This document shows, piece after piece, positions 52,736 through 61,615 of a stretch of 64,000 nucleotides of DNA; the stretch's first letter is position 1, and each line of letters opens with the position of its first letter. The DNA comes from Pseudomonas sp. CCC3.1 (GTDB taxonomy: Bacteria; Pseudomonadota; Gammaproteobacteria; Pseudomonadales; Pseudomonadaceae). The position numbers and the translations under genes are program-made. The stretch covers positions 4,842,501 through 4,906,500 of the forward strand of contig NZ_CP133778.1 in assembly GCF_034347405.1 (NCBI RefSeq), read 5' to 3'. Under the pieces are notes generated by a model. It made no database searches. It worked only from the letters and a program-made list of their open reading frames with translations, and was not told the DNA's origin.

Positions 52736-54532
52736 CTATGACGCAGACGCCACCGCCAATGGCTCGCTGCACACACTCGCATCATCCGCCAGCCAGCGCT
52801 CCAGACTCTGTGCCAGCACCTGCGGCTGTTGCGCGTACTCGCCGTAAACATCCGCTGCACTCGGCACTTTGAACCGCAAACTGCACAAGCGCTTGCGGGT
52901 TGTATGGAGCCGACAGAGTTCGCGCATCAGCACATTAATGGCGCGCTCTTGCACCTGAGTATCCTTGTCGGGCCATGTCATGACTCGCTGATACTCGGCA
53001 CGCAGTTGCTGGGCGATGCTTTCGAACGCTTGATCGATAAACCTCACTTCTGGCTCAGTGACCAGCGAACGCCGCACCTCTAGCGCTTCTTGAGCACTTC
53101 GCAGGGCAGTCCGGCAATCCGCGAGGTAGCTGTCGATGCCATGAGAGTGATCCACGCGGATTAACGACTCTCGCGCCCGTTCAAACACTGCGCGGCTCAA
53201 CGCATGCTGGGTCACGATGTCGCTCGTCGGCGCCCACATTACATGCGAGACCTGGCCTTGGCCCCGATCAATGGGCATGAAATGGCACAAGGTGCCGTGA
53301 TGCTGATAAAGCTCGCCCGTCAATGGACTGAGGCCCGCGACAAAGACCCCAAGCTCGGGCGGCACATGCATAAATTCAAGCATTGGCTGCGCGCCATCAG
53401 TCGACAGCCGGGTATTCATCCAACGGCTCGGCCCGCTGGGCAACGGGTCGTGATGGTTGACCATCCGGTAATGCATCAATGACTCAGCCGCTTTGACAAA
53501 GGCTGCGTCTGCCGCGCGGGGTGCGCCGTAGGTGTAGAGCTGCAGGTCGGTAATACGCTGACGAATACGCAGCATTTGGCTAAGGATCAACGCCACAGCC
53601 CCATTTAGCCCGTGGCCGCAGACCAGCACTTTTTGATTGACGCAGAATGTATCCAGATAGGCGCCCACGCACTCATAAACGTGCCTCGCCGCCTCGTAAA
53701 AACCGTGATGCACGCAACCCTCGCCTTCTGCAAAAGGCACTTGATGCATATCGGTGTCGCGCATGAAGTCTGCCGCCAGGCGCGGGCCGCGAACGGCGAT
53801 CAATAACACGTCATCGTTATGAGCGATCAGGATCTGAGCTGTCGACACCGGCGCGACCTGCAAACGCTTCGAGTACGCCACGTCTTCGTATAGCGGCCGA
53901 TAGGCCCCAAGAGCAGTGCTGCCTGGCGTGTGCGCAAAAGGGCAATCACCCGCCGCGGCCATCAATGCCATTTGGTACCGATTGAGTGCAGACAACGGTG
54001 CAGCGGCGCAGAGCATGGGGCTCAGTGCCCGTAAAGGCCGAACCTGAAGCACCGTGCACCGACCCACGGCCAGGCACACCCCGAACTGGCCACCTGTCTG
54101 CATGCGTTGTTGAGCCTGAGCTTCAAGCGGATAGCGGCATTCGACCACAGGCGGCAAGTGCGAAACATGCTCGACCAAGTGTCGGACTTCAATTTGGTAA
54201 TAGTCCGTGTCCACGCTTTTTTTAGTTGGATTGTGACGCGTCCGGGCCCCGTCTTTATTGGCATATCGGGTGTGTTCAGCCCTGAACTGAAGCTCTGTGA
54301 TGTGCAGAGCACCCTGCAATCGGGTAAACCGCACAACAACAGGCCCGCTAAAAGGGCCGCCAATCGCACCACAGCCGGTGGCATCCAGATAACCGGGAGT
54401 GAGCCCCCCTTCGCTATTTACAACCTCGTAAGCCAGCCCGGCAAAAGGCTCACCGACCCCCTGCTCATCGACCAGTTGAAAACAGGTGCGCGCGCGCGCA
54501 ATAGAGAGAGAGTGCGTATCCATGTGCGTCAT
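52736..54532 (-). CDS. Class 3 lipase homologue lacking the catalytic serine
   Basis: A 598-residue homologue of the 45837-48038 lipase along its full length (shared FQLVDE, EVRHLVEHVSHLPP, YGAPRAAD, YQHHGTL). The nucleophile elbow GHSLGG is here GHGLNG: codon 308 (53611-53609) is GGG, glycine. The Asp (NHHDPLPS) and His (YQHHGT) positions are kept. About 70 residues present in the other protein between the N-terminal domain and the core are missing. The frame is otherwise intact. No immunity gene is adjacent, in line with loss of activity. ATG 54532 is taken as start; ATG 54523 or TTG 54601 are possible. It may be an inactive effector remnant or have a binding role. Confidence 0.85.
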   Translation of the reverse strand: MTHMDTHSLSIARARTCFQLVDEQGVGEPFAGLAYEVVNSEGGLTPGYLDATGCGAIGGPFSGPVVVRFTRLQGALHITELQFRAEHTRYANKDGARTRHNPTKKSVDTDYYQIEVRHLVEHVSHLPPVVECRYPLEAQAQQRMQTGGQFGVCLAVGRCTVLQVRPLRALSPMLCAAAPLSALNRYQMALMAAAGDCPFAHTPGSTALGAYRPLYEDVAYSKRLQVAPVSTAQILIAHNDDVLLIAVRGPRLAADFMRDTDMHQVPFAEGEGCVHHGFYEAARHVYECVGAYLDTFCVNQKVLVCGHGLNGAVALILSQMLRIRQRITDLQLYTYGAPRAADAAFVKAAESLMHYRMVNHHDPLPSGPSRWMNTRLSTDGAQPMLEFMHVPPELGVFVAGLSPLTGELYQHHGTLCHFMPIDRGQGQVSHVMWAPTSDIVTQHALSRAVFERARESLIRVDHSHGIDSYLADCRTALRSAQEALEVRRSLVTEPEVRFIDQAFESIAQQLRAEYQRVMTWPDKDTQVQERAINVLMRELCRLHTTRKRLCSLRFKVPSAADVYGEYAQQPQVLAQSLERWLADDASVCSEPLAVASAS

Positions 54533-54652
54533 AGGAGGGTCAAAAAAGAGAGGGCTGACGCTAACGGATCGCTGCAATGCTGGATGTAGGACGGTTCCCA
54601 AAATAAAACCAGAAGAAGACCAAACACAAGACAGGCAAAGACACCAAAAAGC

Positions 54653-54686
54653 AAAAAGCCCCGACTCTTTCGAGCCGGGGCTTTTG
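54653..54686 (-). terminator. Rho-independent terminator of maeB
   Basis: Stem AAAAGCCCCG.CTC against GAG.CGGGGCTTTT (54654-54667/54672-54685) with a short loop and a T-run on the minus strand, 20-50 bases after the maeB stop. It also separates maeB from the lipase island. Confidence 0.85.
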
Positions 54687-54704
54687 GTTTGACGCTATCG
54701 CGGC

Positions 54705-55973
54705 TTAGCCGTTGAACACGTCATCCACGCTTTTCAGCGGGTAGTTTTTCGGGTACGGCAGGGTTGCCACGCCAGTCTCGATAGCGGCTTTAGCCACCGC
54801 ATCGGAGATCAGGGTGATCAGGCGCGAATCCATTGGTTTCGGGATGATGTACTCACGACCGAACTCCAGCTTGATGCCGCCATAGGCGTCGCACACGTCT
54901 TGCGGCACTGGCAGTTTGGCCAGTTCACGCAGTGCGTTGGCCGCTGCGATTTTCATTTCTTCGTTGATGCGCTTGGCGCGAACGTCCAAAGCACCACGGA
55001 AGATGAACGGGAAGCCCAGTACGTTGTTGACCTGGTTCGGGTAGTCCGAACGGCCAGTGGCCATGATCACGTCATCACGGGTGGCGTGAGCCAGTTCCGG
55101 GGAGATTTCCGGGTCCGGGTTGGAGCACGCGAACACAATCGGGTTCGCTGCCATGGACTTCAGGCCTTCAGCGCTCAGCAGGTTCGGGCCCGACAGGCCA
55201 ACGAACACGTCAGCACCGTGCAGGGCATCAGCCAGGCTGCGTTTTTCAGTGGCGTGAGCGAACACAGCTTTGTACTGGTTCAGGTCATCACGGCCGGAGT
55301 GGATCACACCGGTACGGTCAACCATGAAGATGTTTTCGATGGTTGCGCCCATGCTCACCAGCAGTTTCATGCAGGAGATGGCCGCAGCGCCGGCGCCCAA
55401 GCAAACGATCTTGGCGTCAGCCAGGGTTTTGCCAGCGATTTCCAGTGCGTTGATCATGCCGGCAGCGGTAACGATCGCGGTGCCGTGCTGGTCATCGTGG
55501 AAAACCGGGATGTCGCACTGCTCGATCAGGGCACGTTCGATCTCAAAGCACTCAGGTGCTTTGATGTCTTCGAGGTTGATACCGCCGAAGGTGATGGAGA
55601 TGCGCTTAACAGTATCGATAAAAGCTTGCGGGCTTTCGGCGTCGACTTCGATGTCGAACACATCAACACCGGCAAAGCGCTTGAACAGTACGCCTTTGCC
55701 TTCCATAACAGGCTTGGAAGCCAATGGGCCGAGGTTACCCAGGCCCAGAATTGCGGTGCCGTCAGAAATTACGGCGACCAGGTTGCCCTTGCCAGTGTAT
55801 TTGTAGGCCAGTTCAGGATCGCGGGCGATTTCGCGTACTGGTTCGGCTACACCCGGGCTGTAAGCCAGCGCTAGATCGCGGGCCGTAGCGGTAGGTTTGG
55901 TGAGCTCGACACTCAGTTTCCCTGGACGGGGCTGGGCATGATATTCGAGAGCGGCGGTTTTCAAATCAGACAT
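54705..55973 (-). CDS. maeB: NADP-type malic enzyme (short form)
   Basis: A 422-residue malic enzyme oxidatively decarboxylating malate to pyruvate. TARDLALAYSPGVAEP, the metal-ligand region FHDDQHGTAIV and the Rossmann segment IVCLGAGAAAISCMKLL are present. It lacks the C-terminal phosphotransacetylase-like domain of long MaeB proteins (about 760 residues). Start MSDLKTAAL at 55973 is chosen; the upstream in-frame extension has no family similarity. Upstream of thermonuclease/rpmE/priA, the usual Pseudomonas order. Confidence 0.95.
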   Translation of the reverse strand: MSDLKTAALEYHAQPRPGKLSVELTKPTATARDLALAYSPGVAEPVREIARDPELAYKYTGKGNLVAVISDGTAILGLGNLGPLASKPVMEGKGVLFKRFAGVDVFDIEVDAESPQAFIDTVKRISITFGGINLEDIKAPECFEIERALIEQCDIPVFHDDQHGTAIVTAAGMINALEIAGKTLADAKIVCLGAGAAAISCMKLLVSMGATIENIFMVDRTGVIHSGRDDLNQYKAVFAHATEKRSLADALHGADVFVGLSGPNLLSAEGLKSMAANPIVFACSNPDPEISPELAHATRDDVIMATGRSDYPNQVNNVLGFPFIFRGALDVRAKRINEEMKIAAANALRELAKLPVPQDVCDAYGGIKLEFGREYIIPKPMDSRLITLISDAVAKAAIETGVATLPYPKNYPLKSVDDVFNG

Positions 55974-56134
55974 ATGGGCATTCCGCTTTTTTTCTGTTGG
56001 ACGACGGATCGCCGAGCATACGCGTGTCGCAAAGTCCCGACAAGACTGCCCAGTCAGCAGTGTCAAGGGCTTTACCCTACGACTTTGGGCCAAGAGCCGC
56101 GCCCTGCAAGGGCTGAGTGTCCACAATCTGCATT

Positions 56135-56152
56135 TAAAATTGTCTACAATTT
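56135..56152. promoter_or_regulatory. Palindrome AAAATTGT-CT-ACAATTTT upstream of maeB
   Basis: Eight-base perfect inverted arms with a 2-base centre, immediately after the nuclease stop and about 165 bases upstream of the maeB start. TTGT-N2-ACAA is the shape of many GntR/FadR-type operators. It could control maeB; which regulator binds is unknown. Confidence 0.4.
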
Positions 56153-56980
56153 TTAATGCTCAGCCACTTTCAGCATTCCGGGATGCGTCAATGACAACAT
56201 CCAGCGAGCCTGCCCCGTTTTCAGGCCGCCGCGCTGTGCGCGATCCAGCACCCAACCCCGCACTTCAACCTCTCTACCACGAAGGTTTGAGAGGTTTTCT
56301 TGCTCGAAATTGCCCAATTGATCTGGAGCGATGCGCACCACTAAGCCGCCCTCTAGATCGATCCAGAGCCCGCCGCGATTGCGCTGAACCTTGCTGACTG
56401 TGCCGCCGACCAGTGCGAAGCCCGAACGACTGATTTGCGACGGCGCCTGCACCGGCGATTGTCGCCACACACCCCGTTTGGCCACACGAGCGCCACGCTC
56501 AGCCGCTTGCTGGCAGTCGAGCATTTCAACGTTAGGCGCCAGCGCGACTTGAAACCCCAAGCCATCGGCCAGCAACTGCGCTTCGAAGTTGCTGCCATTG
56601 GCGCCAAAGACATGGGCCAGCGTGCGGCCATAACGGTCTTGAGGCTGCTTGCCCGGCAATAAACCGACACGCCCGTCGCTCTGCGATACCAGGCTTTGCA
56701 GGCGTTTGCGCGCTGCATCGGCAAACGGCTCGTCGGAACGACCCTTTTTACCGGTCTCGGGAGCATTGAGGCCGATCAAGCGCACGCTGCGGCCATCTTT
56801 AAGGCGCAGCGAATCACCATCGACCACCCGCTCAACCTGTGCGTAAGTCACCGCGCGCGGCGCCGGGCACAGCTCTTGGGCCTGAGCGGCCGAAAACCAA
56901 ATCGCAGGTACAAAAAAGGCGCCCGCGAGGGACGCCTTTTTCATTAACCCGGCCAGACCAGAAAGGCTGTCCAAAGTCAT
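56153..56980 (-). CDS. Secreted thermonuclease (staphylococcal nuclease-like)
   Basis: A 275-residue protein with signal peptide (core ASLAGAFFVPAIWFSAAQA). The SNase domain has RVVDGDSLRL (Ca/Asp), RLIGLNAPE (Arg) and DRYGRTLAHV (Arg), the catalytic set. A C-terminal OB/beta region of about 90 residues follows. Possible starts are ATG 56980, five bases after the rpmE stop, or ATG 56944, which gives a more typical leader. It probably degrades nucleic acids in the periplasm or outside. Its position after rpmE is conserved in Pseudomonas. Confidence 0.88.
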   Translation of the reverse strand: MTLDSLSGLAGLMKKASLAGAFFVPAIWFSAAQAQELCPAPRAVTYAQVERVVDGDSLRLKDGRSVRLIGLNAPETGKKGRSDEPFADAARKRLQSLVSQSDGRVGLLPGKQPQDRYGRTLAHVFGANGSNFEAQLLADGLGFQVALAPNVEMLDCQQAAERGARVAKRGVWRQSPVQAPSQISRSGFALVGGTVSKVQRNRGGLWIDLEGGLVVRIAPDQLGNFEQENLSNLRGREVEVRGWVLDRAQRGGLKTGQARWMLSLTHPGMLKVAEH

Positions 56981-56985
56981 CAGCC

Positions 56986-57237
56986 TTACTCGGCTGCTTT
57001 TTCTGCTTCTGCTGCTGCTGGAGCTGCTTTAGCGCCGAAAGCACCAAAACGAGTCTTGAAGCGATCAACACGACCGCCAATGTCCAGAGTTTTTTGCTTA
57101 CCGGTGTAGAACGGGTGGCACTCGTTGCATACGTCAGTACCCAGTGGCTTGCACAGGTTCGAACGAGTTTCGAACTTGTTGCCGCAGCTGCAAGTTACTT
57201 GGATGACTTCGTACGCTGGATGGATATCGGCTTTCAT
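56986..57237 (-). CDS. rpmE: 50S ribosomal protein L31 (zinc-binding form)
   Basis: An 83-residue ribosomal protein. CSCGN and CNECHPFYTGKQK form the C+ zinc ribbon, so this is the zinc-containing paralogue that zinc-starved cells replace by a C- form. The C-terminal tail is Ala/Glu-rich. The thermonuclease gene follows with a five-base gap. Confidence 0.97.
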   Translation of the reverse strand: MKADIHPAYEVIQVTCSCGNKFETRSNLCKPLGTDVCNECHPFYTGKQKTLDIGGRVDRFKTRFGAFGAKAAPAAAEAEKAAE

Positions 57238-57308
57238 GGGGTATTCCTCAGGCTAGCGTGCCGCCACTCAACACCATTGTTGAATACCGCACGTAAATTA
57301 GGGCGGGA

Positions 57309-57336
57309 ATGATACCAGACCTTTAAACAGACGCAA
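57309..57336 (-). promoter_or_regulatory. Putative rpmE promoter (extended minus-10)
   Basis: On the minus strand TTGCGT (57336-57331), 16-base spacer ending TGG, TATCAT (57314-57309). The TGG directly before the hexamer makes an extended minus-10. It predicts a leader of about 65 bases. Confidence 0.5.
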
Positions 57337-57459
57337 GCACCGGGAGTCGGGTCTTTCTTCATCCAGATCCAGGCGTTTGAACTGCCTCAGGCCTGCTTCC
57401 GGGCGCGTTGTCTGCTAGGCTCCCGGCCATATTGACCGTCCATCACATGAGAGCCCCGC

Positions 57460-59679
57460 GTGCCCGACGCCATTTTGCGCCTTGCCCTGCCTTCACCCTT
57501 GCGCCGCCTGTTTGATTACCGAGCGCCTGCGGGCGTGTTGCGCAATCAATTACAGCCAGGCATGCGCTTGCGGGTGCCGTTCGGGCGGCGCGAGATGATC
57601 GGCATCCTGGTCGAGGTGGTCGATCACAGCGAGGTCCCGGCGGACAAGCTTAAACCCGCCATCGCCTTGCTTGACGCCACACCGCCACTGCCCGCGTCGC
57701 TGTTCAAGCTGTGCCTGTGGACGTCGCAGTACTACCAGCACAGCCTGGGCGACACGTTGAGTTGGGCGTTGCCCGTGCTGCTGCGCCAGGGCGAACTGGC
57801 CGAAACCCGTCAGGAACGCTTTTGGCAGATCGCCCACGGCGCCAAGCCGGATGATCCGCGCATCGCCCGTGCTCCGCGCCAGCGTGAAGCCTTGGCCACA
57901 CTCGCCCAGCACCCGCATGGCGTGGCCCATCAGTTACTGAGCAAGTTAAAGCTGAACAAAGACAGCCTCGACCTGCTGCTGGCCAAAGAACTGGTGACCG
58001 TCGAAATTCGTCGCCACGCGCCAAGCGCACGGCATGAACACTGGTTGGCCCAGCCTGAACTGCCACTCAACGATGAACAACGCGCTGCCCGCGAAGCGAT
58101 TCGCGCCGGGTTCGACAGCTTTCATGCTTTTTTGCTGGCCGGGGTGACGGGCAGCGGCAAGACCGAAGTGTATTTGCAACTGATCCGCGAAACCCTCGAA
58201 GCCGGCAAACAGGCATTGGTATTGATCCCAGAGATCAACCTGGGGCCGCAAACCCTGGCCCGCTTCGAGCAGCGTTTCAATGCGCGCATCGCGCTGGTGC
58301 ACTCAGCGGTCAATGACCGTGAGCGACTGGAAAGCTGGCTGGCGGCGCGCGACGGCGAAGCCGACATTATTATTGGCACCCGCTCGGCACTGTTTACCCC
58401 GATGAAGAACCCGGGGCTGATCATCATCGACGAAGAGCACGACGGCTCTTATAAACAGCAAGAAGGTTTGCGCTACCACGCCCGCGACCTGGCGCTGGTG
58501 CGCGCCCGTCAGGAAAACATCCCGATTGTGCTCGGCTCTGCCACGCCGTCCCTCGAAAGCCTGCATAACGCCTACACCGGTCGTTATGGCCTGCTGCGCC
58601 TGAATGAACGTGCAGGCGGGGCCAAACAGCCGCGTTTCCTGCGCCTGGACGTAAAAAGTCGCCCGCTGGACAGCGGTATTTCCGGCCCGATGCAACAAGC
58701 CATTGGCCAGACCTTGGCTGCGGGCCAGCAAGTGCTGGTGTTTCTCAACCGCCGCGGCTTCGCGCCGACACTGCTGTGCCATGACTGCGGCTGGATGTCG
58801 GAATGCCAGCGCTGCGATGCGCGCATGACCGTTCATCAGCGTTCTGGCGAGCTGCGCTGCCATCACTGCGGCCACGTCGAACGCGTGCCGCGCAACTGCC
58901 CGCAATGTGGCAAGGTCGACCTGCGGCCAGTGGGCGCAGGCACCGAGCGTGCCGAGGAGCGGTTGGGCATTTTATTCCCCGACTACCCGGTACTGCGCGT
59001 CGACCGCGACAGCACATCGCGCAAAGACGCGATGAACCAGCTGTTTGCGACGATTCTAAAAGGTCAGCCCTGCATTTTGGTGGGCACGCAAATGCTTGCC
59101 AAAGGCCATCACTTTCCACGGGTGACACTGGTGTCGATTCTGGATGCCGATGGCGGCTTGTTCTCCGGCGATTTTCGCGCCAGCGAGCGCATGGCGCAGT
59201 TGATCGTTCAGGTTGCAGGCCGTGCGGGTCGGGCTGAAGAGCCGGGCAGAGTGATTATCCAAACTCACCTGGCCGACCACCCGCTGCTGATTCAGCTGAC
59301 TGAACAGGGTTACTTTGCCTTTGCCGAACAGGCCTTGAGCGAACGCCGGGCCGCGGGCTTGCCACCCTTTGCGCACTTGGCGCTGCTGCGCGCTGAGGCC
59401 CACAAGCCAGGGCAGGCCGAAGGTTTTCTGGATGAGGCGTGCAGTGAAGCCGAGCGCTTGCTGGGCGAGATGAACCTGGGCGGTATTGAATTGCTCGGCC
59501 CCGTGCCTGCGCCAATGGAACGCAGGGCCGGACGTTACCGCGCTCAACTACTCTTACAAGCCAACGCCCGAGCGCCGCTGCATCGACTGCTCAGCCACTG
59601 GTTGCTGATCCTTGAGCAAATGCCCAGTGGCAGACAAGTCCGCTGGTCGCTGGATGTGGATCCTGTGGACCTTTATTGA
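57460..59679 (+). CDS. priA: Primosomal replication protein N' (PriA helicase)
   Basis: A 739-residue replication-restart helicase. A 3'-DNA-binding domain and winged helix are followed by Walker A GVTGSGKTEVY, the DEEHD box (IIIDEEHDGSYKQ), and eight cysteines in CHDCG, CQRC, CHHCG and CPQCG pairs that bind two zinc ions, then helicase motifs V-VI (AGRAGRAEEPGRV). GTG at 57460 is the start. Divergent from rpmE. Confidence 0.97.
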   Translation: MPDAILRLALPSPLRRLFDYRAPAGVLRNQLQPGMRLRVPFGRREMIGILVEVVDHSEVPADKLKPAIALLDATPPLPASLFKLCLWTSQYYQHSLGDTLSWALPVLLRQGELAETRQERFWQIAHGAKPDDPRIARAPRQREALATLAQHPHGVAHQLLSKLKLNKDSLDLLLAKELVTVEIRRHAPSARHEHWLAQPELPLNDEQRAAREAIRAGFDSFHAFLLAGVTGSGKTEVYLQLIRETLEAGKQALVLIPEINLGPQTLARFEQRFNARIALVHSAVNDRERLESWLAARDGEADIIIGTRSALFTPMKNPGLIIIDEEHDGSYKQQEGLRYHARDLALVRARQENIPIVLGSATPSLESLHNAYTGRYGLLRLNERAGGAKQPRFLRLDVKSRPLDSGISGPMQQAIGQTLAAGQQVLVFLNRRGFAPTLLCHDCGWMSECQRCDARMTVHQRSGELRCHHCGHVERVPRNCPQCGKVDLRPVGAGTERAEERLGILFPDYPVLRVDRDSTSRKDAMNQLFATILKGQPCILVGTQMLAKGHHFPRVTLVSILDADGGLFSGDFRASERMAQLIVQVAGRAGRAEEPGRVIIQTHLADHPLLIQLTEQGYFAFAEQALSERRAAGLPPFAHLALLRAEAHKPGQAEGFLDEACSEAERLLGEMNLGGIELLGPVPAPMERRAGRYRAQLLLQANARAPLHRLLSHWLLILEQMPSGRQVRWSLDVDPVDLY

Positions 59680-59687
59680 CCCACGGC

Positions 59688-59757
59688 CTGTAGGAACGAG
59701 CTTGCCTCGCGATCTTTTGATTGTTTAAAAGATCGCGAGGCAAGCTCGCTCCTACAG
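59688..59757. repeat. 70-base palindrome, family B copy 3
   Basis: 31-base arms with one mismatch (GGAACGAG against CTCGCTCC) around the loop GATTGTTT. It begins nine bases after the priA stop, the same spacing as copy 2 after gltD. Confidence 0.9.
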
Positions 59758-59877
59758 GCTTGCAGCTCGCCACTTACGGCGAAAGGCTTGAAGCTTGCCG
59801 CTCCGTTAGCGGACAATGCCCAGTTTTTCCACCTGCGCACTGAAGCGCTACCGCGCTTGCGGTCGAAAGAGAAGACC

Positions 59878-61614
59878 ATGAAAGACACCATTCGCCAGCT
59901 GATTCAACAAGCCCTCGCTCAACTCGTCACAGAAGGTGTGTTGCCTGAAGGCCTGACGCCAGCGATTCAGGTGGAAAACGCCCGTGACAAGACTCACGGC
60001 GACTTCGCCAGCAACATCGCCATGATGCTGGCCAAGCCTGCCGGCATGAAGCCGCGTGACCTGGCTGAAAAAATCATCGCTGCCCTGCCGGCCGATGAGC
60101 AGATCAGCAAGACCGAGATCGCCGGTCCTGGCTTCCTGAACTTCTTCCAGAACACCCAAGCCCTGGCTTCGCGCCTGGACGCGGCACTGGCCAACCCGAA
60201 AATCGGCGTGCACAAGTCTGGCCCAGCCAAACGCACAGTGGTCGACATGTCGGCGCCTAACCTGGCCAAAGAGATGCACGTGGGCCACCTGCGCTCGACC
60301 ATCATTGGCGACGGCGTGGCGCGAGTGCTTGAGTTTCTGGGCGACGAAGTGATCCGTCAAAACCACGTGGGCGACTGGGGCACCCAGTTCGGCATGCTGA
60401 TGGCGTATCTGGAAGAAAATCCGATCACCAGCGAAGAGCTGTCTGACCTCGAAAACTTCTACCGCGCCGCCAAACAGCGTTTCGACGAGTCCCCCGAGTT
60501 TGCTGACCGCGCCCGTAGCCTGGTGGTCAAGCTGCAAGCCGGTGATCCGGACTGCCTGGCGCTGTGGACCAAATTCAAAGACATCTCGCTGTCGCACTGC
60601 CAGAAAATCTACGAACTGCTGAACGTTAAATTGACCATGGCTGACGTGATGGGCGAAAGCGCCTACAACGACGACCTGATCAACGTGGTCAACGATCTCA
60701 AGGCCAAAGGCATGCTGGTCGAGAGCAACGGCGCCCAGTGCGTGTTCCTCGACGAGTTCAAAAATGCCGAAGGCGAGCCATTGCCGGTGATTATCGTCAA
60801 GGCAGACGGCGGCTACCTGTACGCCACCACTGACCTGGCGGCCATCCGCTATCGCAGCGGCGTACTAAAAGCCGACCGCGCGCTCTACTTCGTCGACCAG
60901 CGTCAGGCCCTGCACTTCCAGCAAGTGTTTGCCGTGGCGCGCAAGGCCGGTTTTGTGACCCATCCGATGGAAATGGAACACATGGGCTTCGGCACCATGA
61001 ACGGCGCTGATGGCCGTCCGTTCAAGACCCGTGATGGTGGCACTGTCAAACTGATCGACCTGCTCAACGAAGCCAAAGAGCGCGCCTACGCACTGGTGAA
61101 AGAGAAGAACCCTGAGCTGCCAGAAGATGAACTGCGCGCCATCGCCAAGGTCGTCGGGATCGGCGCGGTGAAATACGCCGACTTGTCCAAGCACCGCGCC
61201 AGCGATTACAGCTTTAACTTTGACCTGATGTTGAACTTTGAAGGCAATACTGCGCCTTACCTGCTGTATGCCTACACCCGTGTCGCGGGCGTGTTCCGTA
61301 AACTGGGCAAGACCTTCGACCAAGTGGAAGGCCACATCGTACTGGCTGCACCGCAAGAGCAAGAGTTGGCGGCCAAATTGGCGCAGTTCGGTGAAGTACT
61401 GAACAACGTTGCCGAAAAAGGCACACCGCACACGCTGTGCACCTACTTGTACGAAGTAGCAGGTCTGTTCTCCAGCTTCTATGAGAACTGCCCGATCCTG
61501 AACGCTGAAGACGAAGCACAAAAACAAAGCCGTCTACGCCTGGCAGCCTTGGCGGGCCGTACCCTCAAGCAAGGCCTGGAGCTGCTGGGTCTGGAAACTC
61601 TGGAGCGCATGTAA
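59878..61614 (+). CDS. argS: Arginyl-tRNA synthetase
   Basis: A 578-residue class I synthetase. An N-terminal Add-1 domain (KDTIRQLIQQ) precedes the HIGH-type motif HVGHLRST, then the KMSKS-loop region without the canonical sequence as in most ArgRS, and a C-terminal DALR domain (SFYENCPIL, RLRLAALAGRTLKQGLELLG). ATG at 59878 is the family start; upstream in-frame codons are leader. Confidence 0.98.
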   Translation: MKDTIRQLIQQALAQLVTEGVLPEGLTPAIQVENARDKTHGDFASNIAMMLAKPAGMKPRDLAEKIIAALPADEQISKTEIAGPGFLNFFQNTQALASRLDAALANPKIGVHKSGPAKRTVVDMSAPNLAKEMHVGHLRSTIIGDGVARVLEFLGDEVIRQNHVGDWGTQFGMLMAYLEENPITSEELSDLENFYRAAKQRFDESPEFADRARSLVVKLQAGDPDCLALWTKFKDISLSHCQKIYELLNVKLTMADVMGESAYNDDLINVVNDLKAKGMLVESNGAQCVFLDEFKNAEGEPLPVIIVKADGGYLYATTDLAAIRYRSGVLKADRALYFVDQRQALHFQQVFAVARKAGFVTHPMEMEHMGFGTMNGADGRPFKTRDGGTVKLIDLLNEAKERAYALVKEKNPELPEDELRAIAKVVGIGAVKYADLSKHRASDYSFNFDLMLNFEGNTAPYLLYAYTRVAGVFRKLGKTFDQVEGHIVLAAPQEQELAAKLAQFGEVLNNVAEKGTPHTLCTYLYEVAGLFSSFYENCPILNAEDEAQKQSRLRLAALAGRTLKQGLELLGLETLERM

Positions 61615-61615
61615 G

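Noticed and set aside
52736..54532. Frameshift or assembly error as the reason for the missing lipase serine
   Set aside because: The frame is continuous, flanking residues are conserved with the paralogue, and several codons of the elbow are changed.
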